The notes under the pieces are model-generated. The model did not search any database and was not told the DNA's origin. It was given only the letters and a program-made list of their open reading frames with translations. The position numbers were made by a program, and so were the translations under genes. Positions 1-6,565 of a stretch of 33,089 nt of DNA are shown here, piece by piece. The first letter of the stretch is position 1, and every line of letters begins with the position of its first letter. This DNA comes from Lachnospiraceae bacterium (GTDB taxonomy: Bacteria; Bacillota; Clostridia; Lachnospirales; Lachnospiraceae). The DNA lies in the NCBI GenBank assembly GCA_015057055.1, contig SVFE01000027.1, forward strand, positions 1 to 33,089. The letters are read 5' to 3'.

Positions 1-126
1 ATCAATAGAAATAAAGATAAATATGTTTTTTTAAACCGGATGAAAAATGCTGGTTTATTTGTTATACTCTTTTTTAGAAGAAAAGGTTTTGAAAAAAGTA
101 CTTGCTTTTTATTAGCAGGTTTGTAG
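1..126 (+). CDS. Possible 3' end of an unidentified gene (partial)
   Basis: Reading frame 1 is open from the first base of the window and ends at a TAG at 124-126, giving 41 residues rich in Phe, Leu, Lys and Arg. I recognise no family in it. The main support is positional: the stop is followed directly by the first copy of the repeat that also follows the stop codons of the next genes, so this could be the tail of one more cassette-borne gene. The region is so AT-rich that 41 open codons are weak evidence by themselves, and it may be non-coding. Confidence 0.25.
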   Translation: MNRNKDKYVFLNRMKNAGLFVILFFRRKGFEKSTCFLLAGL

Positions 127-160
127 AACAGTTAGAAAAACTTGAATTTGTGGAGTTGAT
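124..160 (+). repeat. Inter-gene repeat copy 1 (right half)
   Basis: This stretch contains AGAACAG, then an AACTT-GAATTTG core and GTGGAG, matching the right half of the better preserved copies at 623-673 and 1151-1198. GGAG at 152-155 sits 11 bases before the ATG at 167 and probably acts as its ribosome binding site. The left arm (CAAATTC-AGTTT in the other copies) is not clear here, so this copy is partial or diverged. Confidence 0.55.
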
Positions 161-166
161 AAAGCA

Positions 167-625
167 ATGGAAATAATAGCATATGAAATGAAGTATGTTA
201 ATGATAGTGTTGAAAAAAGTGATATTGTTTGCATTCCTTTTGAAGTGGTGTTCTTTCAAGAATATATGAGAATATACAATGAATGTTTTTACGAAATGAG
301 AAAAGCACTTGATATTCACCCATATAATTTTTTGAATGAGTACAAACAAATTGTTGAAAAGGTTAAGGATATCTATTTACTTATAAATCAAGGAGAAATC
401 ATTGGTTCAATTGCATGTTATGGTAATGAGATAGATGATTTAATAGTAAACAAGAAATTTCAACATAAAGGATATGGCAAACAGCTTTTATTATGGGGAA
501 TGCAACATATTAGAGAAAAAAGTAATGAACCGATTACCTTACACGTTGCAAAATGGAATAACAATGCTCTTATGTTATACAAGAAATTAGGATTTGAAAT
601 TGCGACTGTTGAAAGGGTTCGCTAA
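167..625 (+). CDS. GNAT-family N-acetyltransferase
   Basis: This 152-residue protein has the Gcn5-related acetyltransferase fold over about residues 65-150. A beta-strand GEIIGSIACYG is followed by the acetyl-CoA pyrophosphate-binding loop QHKGYGKQLL (the Q/R-x-x-G-x-G pattern). A late NNNALMLYKKLGFEI segment is the classic C-terminal GNAT signature. The first 60 residues are specific to this protein and probably shape the substrate site; the substrate cannot be predicted. The ATG at 167 follows GGAG at 152-155, which lies inside the upstream repeat. The gene is a single unit between two repeat copies, with AT-rich codon use like its three neighbours and unlike the genes after 2.5 kb, which suggests acquired DNA. 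Confidence 0.85.
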   Translation: MEIIAYEMKYVNDSVEKSDIVCIPFEVVFFQEYMRIYNECFYEMRKALDIHPYNFLNEYKQIVEKVKDIYLLINQGEIIGSIACYGNEIDDLIVNKKFQHKGYGKQLLLWGMQHIREKSNEPITLHVAKWNNNALMLYKKLGFEIATVERVR

Positions 626-673
626 ATCCCAATTTATAGGGAACAGAAACTTTGAATTTTGGAGTGATGTGAT
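623..673 (+). repeat. Inter-gene repeat copy 2 (full length)
   Basis: The repeat begins within the stop codon of the acetyltransferase gene. Bases 633-659 are identical over 27 bases to 1164-1190 in copy 3. The left arm AAATCCCAATTT and right arm AAACTTTGAATTT can pair imperfectly around a loop containing ATAGGGAACAG. The 3' end supplies GGAG (661-664), the likely ribosome binding site for the next ATG at 674. Confidence 0.8.
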
Positions 674-1138
674 ATGAGAAGAAGAGACAGAGAAATTACT
701 AATAAAATTGTAATAGAAGAGTTTATTGCAAAGGAACAAATATTAAGAATTGCATTTTATGACGAAGGTGATATTTATATTGTTCCTGTGAATTATGGCT
801 ATTTATATGATGAGCAATATACCTTTTATTTTCATGGAGCAAAAGCGGGACGGAAATATGAGCTTGCAAAGAAAAAGCCAACTGTGGGCTTTGAAATAGA
901 TGGGAATTATATGTTGTTAGAGAGTGAAGCAGCATGTGATTTTTCGGCTACTTTTCAAAGTGTAATTGGAACGGGCAATCTTTCTTTGGTAGAAGATAAT
1001 ACAGAAAAGATAATAGGTCTTAATACAATTATGAAGCAAACAACTTCTAAATCAGAGTGGAATTATAGTGATGAAATGTTGGATGCTGTTGCAGTTTTTA
1101 AGTTGGTTGTTGATAAACTATCGTGCAAAGCAAAATAA
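674..1138 (+). CDS. Pyridoxamine 5'-phosphate oxidase-like / NimA-type flavoprotein
   Basis: The 154-residue product has the split beta-barrel of the pyridoxamine-phosphate-oxidase superfamily and looks like its short NimA-related branch. The opening MRRRDREI, the strand IYIVPVNYGYLYD, the FHGAKAGRKYEL segment and the later VGFEIDG strand are typical of that branch, whose members bind FMN; some reduce nitroimidazoles. Activity cannot be assigned from sequence, and many such proteins are simply annotated as family members. The ATG at 674 has GGAG 9 bases upstream, inside the repeat. The gene lies between repeat copies 2 and 3, so it forms a self-contained unit. Confidence 0.85.
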   Translation: MRRRDREITNKIVIEEFIAKEQILRIAFYDEGDIYIVPVNYGYLYDEQYTFYFHGAKAGRKYELAKKKPTVGFEIDGNYMLLESEAACDFSATFQSVIGTGNLSLVEDNTEKIIGLNTIMKQTTSKSEWNYSDEMLDAVAVFKLVVDKLSCKAK

Positions 1139-1150
1139 CTGTAAAAGCAT

Positions 1151-1198
1151 GCGCAAATTCCAGTTTATAGGGAACAGAAACTTTGAATTTGTTGAAGT
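1151..1198 (+). repeat. Inter-gene repeat copy 3 (best palindrome)
   Basis: This is the clearest copy. CAAATTC (1154-1160) pairs with GAATTTG (1185-1191), and inside that AGTTT (1162-1166) pairs with AAACT (1178-1182). One unpaired C lies on the left and TT on the right, leaving a loop ATAGGGAACAG. The asymmetric unpaired bases would make the two DNA strands distinguishable when folded. Bases 1164-1190 are identical to 633-659 in copy 2. An AAGCATGC stretch sits just upstream, and a similar one occurs inside copy 4. Confidence 0.85.
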
Positions 1199-1213
1199 GT
1201 TACGCTAAGTAAC
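1199..1213 (+). repeat. Small perfect hairpin GTTAC-GCTAA-GTAAC
   Basis: Five bases pair perfectly around a five-base loop immediately after repeat copy 3. The remaining 80 bases up to the next gene (1214-1293) hold no recognisable gene. They may be leader or promoter sequence for the regulator, or the remnant of a lost unit. No convincing -35/-10 pair was found there. Confidence 0.4.
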
Positions 1214-1293
1214 AGTAATGTCATAGAGCGTATATGGATTGGACGACTTTTGCCTGCTACGATTATGGAAAATAAATCGAAAGAGGAGCAGAT

Positions 1294-1941
1294 ATGACTT
1301 TAGGAGATAAACTCAAATTATTAAGAACTAAAAAGGGAATGACTCAAGAAGCATTGGCAGAAAAGCTAAATGTTTCTCGTTCGGCAATTGCAAAATGGGA
1401 ATCTAATAATGGCATTCCTGAAATAACTAACTTAAAACAAATTTCTCAGGTTTTGAATGTAAGTTTAGATGAATTGCTAGATAATAAAATATGTATCGGC
1501 GAATCAGAACACAAAGAGGAAAACATTCTATCAGAATATAGGGGATACTATTGTGATATAGACCTTGTTGGATGGAATGATGGGGTGTATAGTGTTCTTG
1601 TTTTGGGAGAAGATAGCGATTTCTTGTTTTACCAGAAAACAGATAAGAATAAAAAAACTTATGGATTGCTAGGCAAAAAATATATTACATCTGTAGAGAG
1701 TCATTCTAAAAGTGATATTCTAAAGGCTCAGAGTAATATAAACAGGGATTACTTCTGTAACAAGCACGTATTTATCGAGATTGCCCATAAAAAAGGCTTT
1801 TTTACTGGATTTTTTGATTTTCGGAATGATGATTATCTTAATGTTGTTGTAAGTGCTTTCGAAAATTCAAAGATATTGTTAAATTTGGGCAGAGAAATTG
1901 ATATTGATAACGTTACTAAAATAGAGGAGTTGGAGTTCTAA
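1294..1941 (+). CDS. XRE-family helix-turn-helix transcriptional regulator
   Basis: The 215-residue protein starts with a Cro/C1-type helix-turn-helix domain (about residues 5-60). GMTQEALAEKLNVSRSAIAK forms the two DNA-contact helices, and the following WESNNGIPEITNLKQISQVL is the usual continuation. Residues 75-215 form a separate alpha/beta domain I do not recognise, probably a ligand-sensing or regulatory part. AGAGGAG at 1282-1288 lies 5 bases before the ATG at 1294. It is flanked by repeat copies 3 and 4. It could regulate itself or the small membrane protein gene after it, but no operator could be identified. Base composition is AT-rich like the neighbouring units. Confidence 0.85.
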   Translation: MTLGDKLKLLRTKKGMTQEALAEKLNVSRSAIAKWESNNGIPEITNLKQISQVLNVSLDELLDNKICIGESEHKEENILSEYRGYYCDIDLVGWNDGVYSVLVLGEDSDFLFYQKTDKNKKTYGLLGKKYITSVESHSKSDILKAQSNINRDYFCNKHVFIEIAHKKGFFTGFFDFRNDDYLNVVVSAFENSKILLNLGREIDIDNVTKIEELEF

Positions 1942-1945
1942 AAGA

Positions 1946-2003
1946 CAAATTTCAGTTTAGTGAAGAGTTGAAAGCATGCAAGAATCTGAAGTTGGTGGAG
2001 GAA
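1946..2003 (+). repeat. Inter-gene repeat copy 4 (long-loop variant)
   Basis: The left arm CAAATTTCAGTTTA (1946-1959) matches the left arm of copy 3 almost exactly. The middle differs and contains AAAGCATGC. The right part AGAATCTGAAGTTGG, followed by TGGAGG, aligns with AGAAACTTTGAATTTG plus the GAAG/GGAG of the other copies when one or two gaps are allowed. GGAGG at 1997-2001 is the ribosome binding site of the ATG at 2011. Confidence 0.6.
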
Positions 2004-2010
2004 ATAAAAC

Positions 2011-2418
2011 ATGAAAAATATATGGAACAAAGGTTTAAAAGATTCGTTATTAATATATTGTGGTTTATATACAATCGCGACAATAGTAAATAGTATTTCT
2101 TATCTTTCAAAAGGGATATATGAAGACCCTGCAGGAAATTGGCATGAATTAGACCGTGCAATCATTACACTGATTGTGATTTTAGCATACGCTCTAATTA
2201 GATATGTGCATATAAAGAATTTTGCAATTAAATTAGTTGTGGTATATGTACCAACAATGTTATTGGCCTTTTTGTATGTATGGTTTAGGGGATTAACTGC
2301 TGAATTAGCATCTTCGGCATATAAAGATATTTTTGTAAATTATACTGTTGGATTTTTAATTGTATCTATTATAGTATTTATTATAAATAAGATAATACAA
2401 AAGAGAAAAACAAAGTAA
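2011..2418 (+). CDS. Small four-helix membrane protein (DUF6608-like)
   Basis: The 135-residue product has four hydrophobic segments, at about residues 11-32, 48-65, 72-92 and 108-127, and a Lys/Arg-rich C-terminus (KIIQKRKTK), so it is an integral membrane protein with a cytoplasmic tail. Sequence style, including the HELDRAIITLIVI segment and a short FVNYTVGFLI stretch before the last helix, resembles the uncharacterised DUF6608 family as I remember it; this was not checked. No function is known. Its start is set by GGAGG at 1997-2001. It is the last unit of the repeat-bordered array and lies next to an XRE regulator gene, which may control it. Confidence 0.7.
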   Translation: MKNIWNKGLKDSLLIYCGLYTIATIVNSISYLSKGIYEDPAGNWHELDRAIITLIVILAYALIRYVHIKNFAIKLVVVYVPTMLLAFLYVWFRGLTAELASSAYKDIFVNYTVGFLIVSIIVFIINKIIQKRKTK

Positions 2419-2458
2419 AATTCAGTTGGTAGGTGTACCGCCATGCCGACAGATTTGC
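2417..2458 (+). repeat. Inter-gene repeat copy 5 (terminal, left arm only)
   Basis: AAATTCAGTT directly after the stop codon matches the left arm of copies 3 and 4. After this the sequence differs, with GTTGG and CCGAC able to pair around GGTGTACC, and it ends in AGATTTG, close to the GAATTTG right arm. It has no following gene on this strand and no GGAG, and may mark the end of the array. Confidence 0.45.
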
Positions 2459-2466
2459 AAATAATA

Positions 2467-2506
2467 ATACCTCTCACTTTTGAGTAAAGTGAGAGGTATT
2501 TTTCTT
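2467..2506 (+). terminator. Bidirectional rho-independent terminator
   Basis: A perfect 14-base stem (2467-2480 with 2486-2499) around TGAGT is followed by TTTTTCTT on the plus strand. On the minus strand the stem is followed by an AT-rich TATTATTATTT tract. It lies between the converging ends of the small membrane protein gene and the minus-strand lipoprotein gene and can serve both. Confidence 0.9.
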
Positions 2507-2532
2507 AAAATCCTAACTAATGATTTACATTA

Positions 2533-3693
2533 TTAGTGAGCTACTTCCGCACCGGTGCTGTCAAGGAAGATGGAATCAAGGTGTCCGCTTCCGCCGTCCT
2601 GGAGAACACAAATCATGGTTCTTCCGGTACTCATTTCGATTTCGTTGCCATTGTCATCATAGTATCTGGTTGCACTGTAGTCTGTGGTTTTTTCCCAGGT
2701 AATATGGATTGCATGTCCGTTTGTGATGTACCAACCGTCTCTGGTGTCGTCATGACACTGATAGATACGATAGTCGTGGTCGTCACGGGATTCCCCGTAG
2801 GTGTGCTGTAAAATGATATTTGAGAAGGACAACTGTTCGCCGGTTGCGGCATCCATATGGGGTTCGCCGTAGATGTAACGGTAGTACAGGTTGGTCTCTT
2901 CATCATAAACAAAGGTAGAGTCGGTTACCGGATAGCAGATGGACAAGTCAACGGTGTGAACTTCCAATGCATCACTGTAATCCGCAGCCAAATCGGTCTG
3001 TCCGCCGTTGGGAGCAAAATTGAAATGCTGTTCATCCCAGATTTCGGTTCTGTGCCACAAGGTATAATTGTTTGCCTCGCAATATTCGTTTACAATGTCT
3101 GCACTGTAATACTCATTATGAGGAGCGCTTCGGTCGGATTCACGGAAACCGCGTCCGCTGATGTTGTGAGTTGTTTCCTGGGCAATCAAATCGTTTATGT
3201 AGAACGGACCACCGTCGTGTAACAAGATGGCATCCCACTCAAAACTCCAGTAGATGAAGTAGTCACGGGCACTTCGAACATTACCGATCTTGTCCAAATC
3301 CTGCCAGTCTTCGATGATGCACATCGTTCTGGTGATGCTGCCTTCTACCAGACACTCATATACGACACCGGCATTGCTGATGTTGTACTGGGGCTGGGCT
3401 ACACGGTCCATGGGAACCATGATGGCTACCGGACGGTGAAGATATACATCTTCGGTTACCGGGAGATTGGTAAGGGAACTTCTGACATATCCCGCGGGAA
3501 GCTCGTCATCGGAGACCTGTTCAATCGGCTCTGAAGGTGTAGGTTCTGTTGTTGTTAATCCGATATCGGACATTTCCACGACTTCGGTAGGTGCTGAATT
3601 CTGAGAAGTTGTGTTTTCGTCGGAATCACCACAACCGAAAAGCATCATGGAAGCAGTTAAGGTTGCAAGTAATAAGCAACTGATTTTTTTCAT
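2533..3693 (-). CDS. DUF3048-domain lipoprotein (YerB-like)
   Basis: The 386-residue product starts with a lipoprotein signal: KK at residues 2-3, a hydrophobic stretch, and a lipobox LFGC with Cys21 as the predicted lipidated residue. A Ser/Thr/Glu-rich linker follows. The DUF3048 domain covers about residues 75-230, with RPVAIMVPMDRVAQPQ, GVVYECLVEGSITR and IGNVRSARDYF as its hallmark segments. A second DUF3048-type domain reaches the C-terminus. The protein should be anchored outside the membrane; the Bacillus relative YerB is of unknown function. Translation starts at 3693, not at an upstream in-frame codon near 3726, because GGAGGGA (3701-3707) is placed exactly for it. The gene is monocistronic and converges on region 1. 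Confidence 0.9.
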   Translation of the reverse strand: MKKISCLLLATLTASMMLFGCGDSDENTTSQNSAPTEVVEMSDIGLTTTEPTPSEPIEQVSDDELPAGYVRSSLTNLPVTEDVYLHRPVAIMVPMDRVAQPQYNISNAGVVYECLVEGSITRTMCIIEDWQDLDKIGNVRSARDYFIYWSFEWDAILLHDGGPFYINDLIAQETTHNISGRGFRESDRSAPHNEYYSADIVNEYCEANNYTLWHRTEIWDEQHFNFAPNGGQTDLAADYSDALEVHTVDLSICYPVTDSTFVYDEETNLYYRYIYGEPHMDAATGEQLSFSNIILQHTYGESRDDHDYRIYQCHDDTRDGWYITNGHAIHITWEKTTDYSATRYYDDNGNEIEMSTGRTMICVLQDGGSGHLDSIFLDSTGAEVAH

Positions 3694-3732
3694 TATAGAA
3701 TCCCTCCATATATTTAGTATAACCAAGAACTA

Positions 3733-3761
3733 ATTATACCACATATTTGGTTTAAGTACAT
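3733..3761 (-). promoter_or_regulatory. Extended -10 promoter for the DUF3048 gene
   Basis: On the minus strand TATAAT (3733-3738) is preceded by TGG, giving the extended -10 TGGTATAAT. The -35 position (ATGTAC, 3756-3761, 17-base spacer) is weak, as is usual for extended -10 promoters. It lies about 40 bases upstream of the start codon. Confidence 0.65.
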
Positions 3762-3769
3762 CATTTTTG

Positions 3770-3798
3770 TTGCATAATTTTTTCTGTGGTTGTATCAT
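3770..3798 (+). promoter_or_regulatory. Candidate sigma-A promoter for rfbD
   Basis: TTGCAT (3770-3775) and TATCAT (3793-3798) are separated by 17 bases and point toward rfbD, about 100 bases upstream of its start. It is divergent from the promoter of the lipoprotein gene. Confidence 0.5.
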
Positions 3799-3900
3799 TA
3801 AGATAATGCAGATGGGGCGCTTTTTATTGCAAGTGGTGCGGAAACGGCAAAATACGCAAAAAGCCGGATCCGGGCGACCCGGTAACGGAGGTATCAGGAA

Positions 3901-4758
3901 ATGAAAAAACTTATTGTAACGGGATGCAACGGGCAGCTCGGAAAGGCAATTAATCAGGTATATGAGGGAAGCGACGAGTTTGTATGTGTGAATACGGATG
4001 TGGCGGAATTGGATATTACGAATCTGGAAGCAGTGGAAGCATTTGTGGAGAAAGAACAACCGTATGCAATCATTAACTGCGCAGCCCATACCAATGTCAA
4101 TGCCTGTGAAACCCAGGAGGATCTGGCGTATCGCATTAATGCCATCGGTCCTAGAAATCTCAGTATTGCGGCTACTAAAGTGGGAGCAAAGATTGTGCAT
4201 GTATCTACGGATTATGTATTTGCAGGAGATGCAAAATCACCTTATAAGGAATTTGATGCGGTGGGCCCTCAAGGAATGTACGGTGCAACAAAGCTGGCCG
4301 GAGAAAATTTTGTGAAGCAGTTTGCGGATAAATTTTTCATTGTTCGTACGGCATGGTTGTACGGCGACGGCAACAATTTTGTCAAAACCATGTTGAAATT
4401 AGCCAAAACCAATGATACGGTGAAGGTGGTAGGAGACCAAGTGGGAAGTCCTACTTCCGCACTGGAATTGGCAAGAGCCATCAAAGCATTGATACCGACG
4501 GATAATTACGGTCTGTTTCACGGAACCTGTGAAGGGGTTTGCAGTTGGGCGGATTTTGCAGAAGAAATTTTCCGTCAGGCAGGACTGCCTACAAAGGTTA
4601 TGCATATCACTACGGAGGAGTATCCGACCCCGGCCAAAAGACCGGCCTATTCCGTATTGGAAAATTATATGTTTAAACTGACAACGGATGTAAGGTTCGC
4701 AGAGTGGAAGGACGCGCTGACGGAATATATGGAATCCGGAATTTGCTATAAGGAATAA
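3901..4758 (+). CDS. rfbD: dTDP-4-dehydrorhamnose reductase
   Basis: The 285-residue enzyme performs the last step of dTDP-L-rhamnose synthesis, the NAD(P)H-dependent reduction of dTDP-4-dehydro-L-rhamnose. It is a short-chain dehydrogenase of extended type. The nucleotide-binding loop is GCNGQLG at residues 8-14, INCAAHTNVNACE lies at 58-70, STDYVFAGD at 102-110, and the catalytic Tyr127-x-x-x-Lys131 is in MYGATKLAGE. VRTAWLYG and the C-terminal RPAYSVLEN segment are also typical, and the length fits the family. GGAGG at 3887-3891 sets the start. The other three rhamnose genes (rfbA, B, C) are not in the window. It is flanked by its own promoter and terminator, so it is probably expressed alone. 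Confidence 0.93.
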   Translation: MKKLIVTGCNGQLGKAINQVYEGSDEFVCVNTDVAELDITNLEAVEAFVEKEQPYAIINCAAHTNVNACETQEDLAYRINAIGPRNLSIAATKVGAKIVHVSTDYVFAGDAKSPYKEFDAVGPQGMYGATKLAGENFVKQFADKFFIVRTAWLYGDGNNFVKTMLKLAKTNDTVKVVGDQVGSPTSALELARAIKALIPTDNYGLFHGTCEGVCSWADFAEEIFRQAGLPTKVMHITTEEYPTPAKRPAYSVLENYMFKLTTDVRFAEWKDALTEYMESGICYKE

Positions 4759-4770
4759 AACACGTAAAAC

Positions 4771-4803
4771 AAAGGAGAGGCAATCAACCTCTCCTTTTTC
4801 ATT
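4771..4803 (+). terminator. Bidirectional rho-independent terminator
   Basis: AAAGGAGAGG (4771-4780) pairs perfectly with CCTCTCCTTT (4788-4797) around CAATCAA, followed by a T-rich tract. On the minus strand the stem is followed by TTTGTTTTA. It sits between the convergent rfbD and DUF212 genes. Confidence 0.85.
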
Positions 4804-4866
4804 TTTCTTTATTTAATTTAATTTAATTCCTTACTCTATGCGCTATTTCTATTGTTGCGGGAAGGA

Positions 4867-5331
4867 CTAGATAATAATGTAGTTACAAATCAATATGGCA
4901 AGGCCGATTCCGATGAACATTCCCACCAGAACCTGTAGGGGTGTATGACCGACAAATTCTTTCAAACGGTCTTCCGCGGTCATTTCCTTTCCCATGCTGT
5001 CAAACCATTCCATCATTTCGTTAAGAACTCTTGCCTGTCTTCCGGCTTCGCGTCGAACGCCCAAAGCATCGTACATTACCACAATGGCAAAGATAACGGC
5101 AATGGCAAATTCCACACTTCCGGTTCCGTAATTGATGCATACACCGGTTGCTAATCCGCAAACGGTTGCGGAATGGGAACTGGGCATCCCTCCGGTACCA
5201 ACCAAGCGCTCTGCCACAAATTTTTTCGTGACGATAAGGTGTAAGATTGTCTTTAATACCTGGGCAACTGTCCATCCGGCTACCGCAGACATGAGTATTT
5301 CGTTGTGTATCAGCAGTTCAAATTGATTCAT
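4867..5331 (-). CDS. DUF212 / YuiD-like divergent PAP2-family membrane protein
   Basis: The 154-residue product matches the DUF212 family, a divergent relative of PAP2 acid phosphatases. The conserved GTGGMPSSHSAT lies at about residues 43-54, GVRREAGRQARVLNE in the middle, and VGHTPLQVLVGMFIGI near the end. It has an N-terminal hydrophobic segment, a central one and a C-terminal one, so it is membrane-embedded. A phosphatase role on a lipid phosphate is possible by homology but unproven. The ATG at 5331 is preferred over an in-frame TTG at 5343, because GGAGGG lies between them at the right distance. It is transcribed away from the fucose gene and is probably not part of the polysaccharide pathway. 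Confidence 0.88.
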   Translation of the reverse strand: MNQFELLIHNEILMSAVAGWTVAQVLKTILHLIVTKKFVAERLVGTGGMPSSHSATVCGLATGVCINYGTGSVEFAIAVIFAIVVMYDALGVRREAGRQARVLNEMMEWFDSMGKEMTAEDRLKEFVGHTPLQVLVGMFIGIGLAILICNYIII

Positions 5332-5351
5332 GTCTCCCTCCAATACCTAAT

Positions 5352-5380
5352 ATTATATGTGGACAAGCGAAAAAAGGCAA
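5352..5380 (-). promoter_or_regulatory. Sigma-A promoter for the DUF212 gene
   Basis: On the minus strand TTGCCT (5375-5380) and TATAAT (5352-5357) are spaced by exactly 17 bases, about 20 bases upstream of the start codon. Confidence 0.7.
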
Positions 5381-5392
5381 GCAAAACTATTC

Positions 5393-5420
5393 TTGTGTTA
5401 TACAAAATTTGTGGTAACAT
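5393..5420 (+). promoter_or_regulatory. Candidate promoter for the GDP-fucose synthase gene
   Basis: TTGTGT (5393-5398) and TAACAT (5415-5420) are 16 bases apart, with TGG before the -10 hexamer as in other promoters of this window. The leader to the start at 5484 is about 60 bases and includes a small GGG-ATAAAA-CCC hairpin near 5429-5440. Confidence 0.45.
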
Positions 5421-5483
5421 AGAGAGAGGGATAAAACCCCGAAAAAGAGTAATACTATAATCAGTCAGATTTCGGAGGGAAAT

Positions 5484-6425
5484 ATGCAGAAGACAGATAA
5501 AATTTATGTTGCAGGACACAGAGGCTTGGTGGGAAGTGCAATCGTTCGTTCCTTAGAGCGTCAGGGATATACCAATGTTATCGGAAGAACCCATAAAGAA
5601 TTGGATTTGCTCAACCAGGCTGCCGTGCAGGAGTTTTTTGAAAAAGAGAGACCGGATGTGGTAGTGCTGGCAGCGGCAAAAGTCGGCGGTATCAATGCGA
5701 ACAATACGGCTCCCGCGGACTTTGCATACGAAAATATGCAGATTCAGTGTAACGTGATTAAATGCTGTCATGATTATAAAGTGAAAAAACTGTTGTTCCT
5801 TGGAAGTACTTGTATCTATCCGAAAATGGCCCCGCAGCCGATTCCGGAAGATGCGCTTCTTACCGGCCCGTTGGAAGTGACCAATGAAGCCTATGCAATT
5901 GCCAAAATTGCCGGCCTTGAGATGTGCAAATTCTTCAAACGTCAGTATGGCGATAACTTTATCAGCTGTATGCCCACCAATCTCTATGGCCCGAGAGATA
6001 ACTATGATTTGCAGGGTTCTCATGTTATGCCTGCAATGATTCGTAAATTCCATGAAGCAAAGGTTAACGGAACACCGTCCGTAGAACTTTGGGGTACGGG
6101 AACGCCGCTCCGGGAGTTTTTGTATGTGGACGACATGGCAGACGCTTGCGTGTTCCTTTTGGAGAATTACGATGGGGAACAGCATGTAAATATCGGTACC
6201 GGTAAAGAAGTAACGATTAAAGAATTGGCAGAAACGGTAAAACGGGTTGTAGGCTTTGAGGGAGAAATTGTATGGAATTCTGATATGCCGGACGGTACCC
6301 CCAGAAAACTTACCGATGTAACCAAACTTCATTCTTTGGGCTTTATGCACAAAGTGGAATTGGAAGAAGGCGTTGCCTTGGCCTATGAGTGGTTTAAAGA
6401 GAATGTGGACGATGCCAGAATGTAA
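5484..6425 (+). CDS. fcl: GDP-L-fucose synthase
   Basis: The 313-residue enzyme converts GDP-4-keto-6-deoxy-D-mannose to GDP-L-fucose by epimerisation at C3 and C5 and NADPH-dependent reduction. Visible motifs are the nucleotide-binding [10 protein letters not shown] (residues 11-20), AAAKVGGI (63-70), the catalytic Ser in [17 protein letters not shown] (Ser108), Tyr137-x-x-x-Lys141 in AYAIAKIAG, and [18 protein letters not shown] at 5475-5480 fixes the start. Its partner GDP-mannose 4,6-dehydratase (gmd) is not in the window. A terminator follows, so it is probably a single-gene unit. It suggests fucose, or a fucose-derived sugar, in a surface polymer. Confidence 0.93.
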   Translation: MQKTDKIYVAGHRGLVGSAIVRSLERQGYTNVIGRTHKELDLLNQAAVQEFFEKERPDVVVLAAAKVGGINANNTAPADFAYENMQIQCNVIKCCHDYKVKKLLFLGSTCIYPKMAPQPIPEDALLTGPLEVTNEAYAIAKIAGLEMCKFFKRQYGDNFISCMPTNLYGPRDNYDLQGSHVMPAMIRKFHEAKVNGTPSVELWGTGTPLREFLYVDDMADACVFLLENYDGEQHVNIGTGKEVTIKELAETVKRVVGFEGEIVWNSDMPDGTPRKLTDVTKLHSLGFMHKVELEEGVALAYEWFKENVDDARM

Positions 6426-6477
6426 TTTAAAGCAGTCGCGGTATGGGGGATGGCCTTGCCGTAAATAAGAAAGTACG

Positions 6478-6522
6478 ATAAGAGGTTTGTGATTGGTATA
6501 TCATAACCTCTTATTTATTTTG
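6478..6522 (+). terminator. Rho-independent terminator after fcl
   Basis: ATAAGAGGTT (6478-6487) pairs with AACCTCTTAT (6505-6514). The 17-base loop can extend the stem partly through TGAT/ATCA. A TTATTTTG tract follows. Confidence 0.75.
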
Positions 6523-6565
6523 TGGCGAAAATATGATACAATTTTCTTCGTGGAGGAAGTTACCC

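Noticed and set aside
124-2458. Canonical integron attC sites
   Set aside because: The inter-gene repeats fold like recombination sites, but no copy has clear paired GTTRRRY and RYYYAAC ends, and no integron integrase gene is in the window. They are reported as an unclassified repeat family instead.
124-2458. CRISPR array
   Set aside because: The repeats are hundreds of bases apart, diverged, and separated by whole genes rather than by short uniform spacers.
2536-3222. Plus-strand open frames opposite the DUF3048 gene
   Set aside because: The minus-strand protein has a lipobox, a ribosome binding site and clear DUF3048 motifs; the plus-strand frames are shadows.
5553-6350. Minus-strand 265-residue open frame opposite fcl
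   Set aside because: It lies fully inside the convincing GDP-fucose synthase gene and its translation, rich in His, Phe and Arg, matches no family; it is an antisense shadow.
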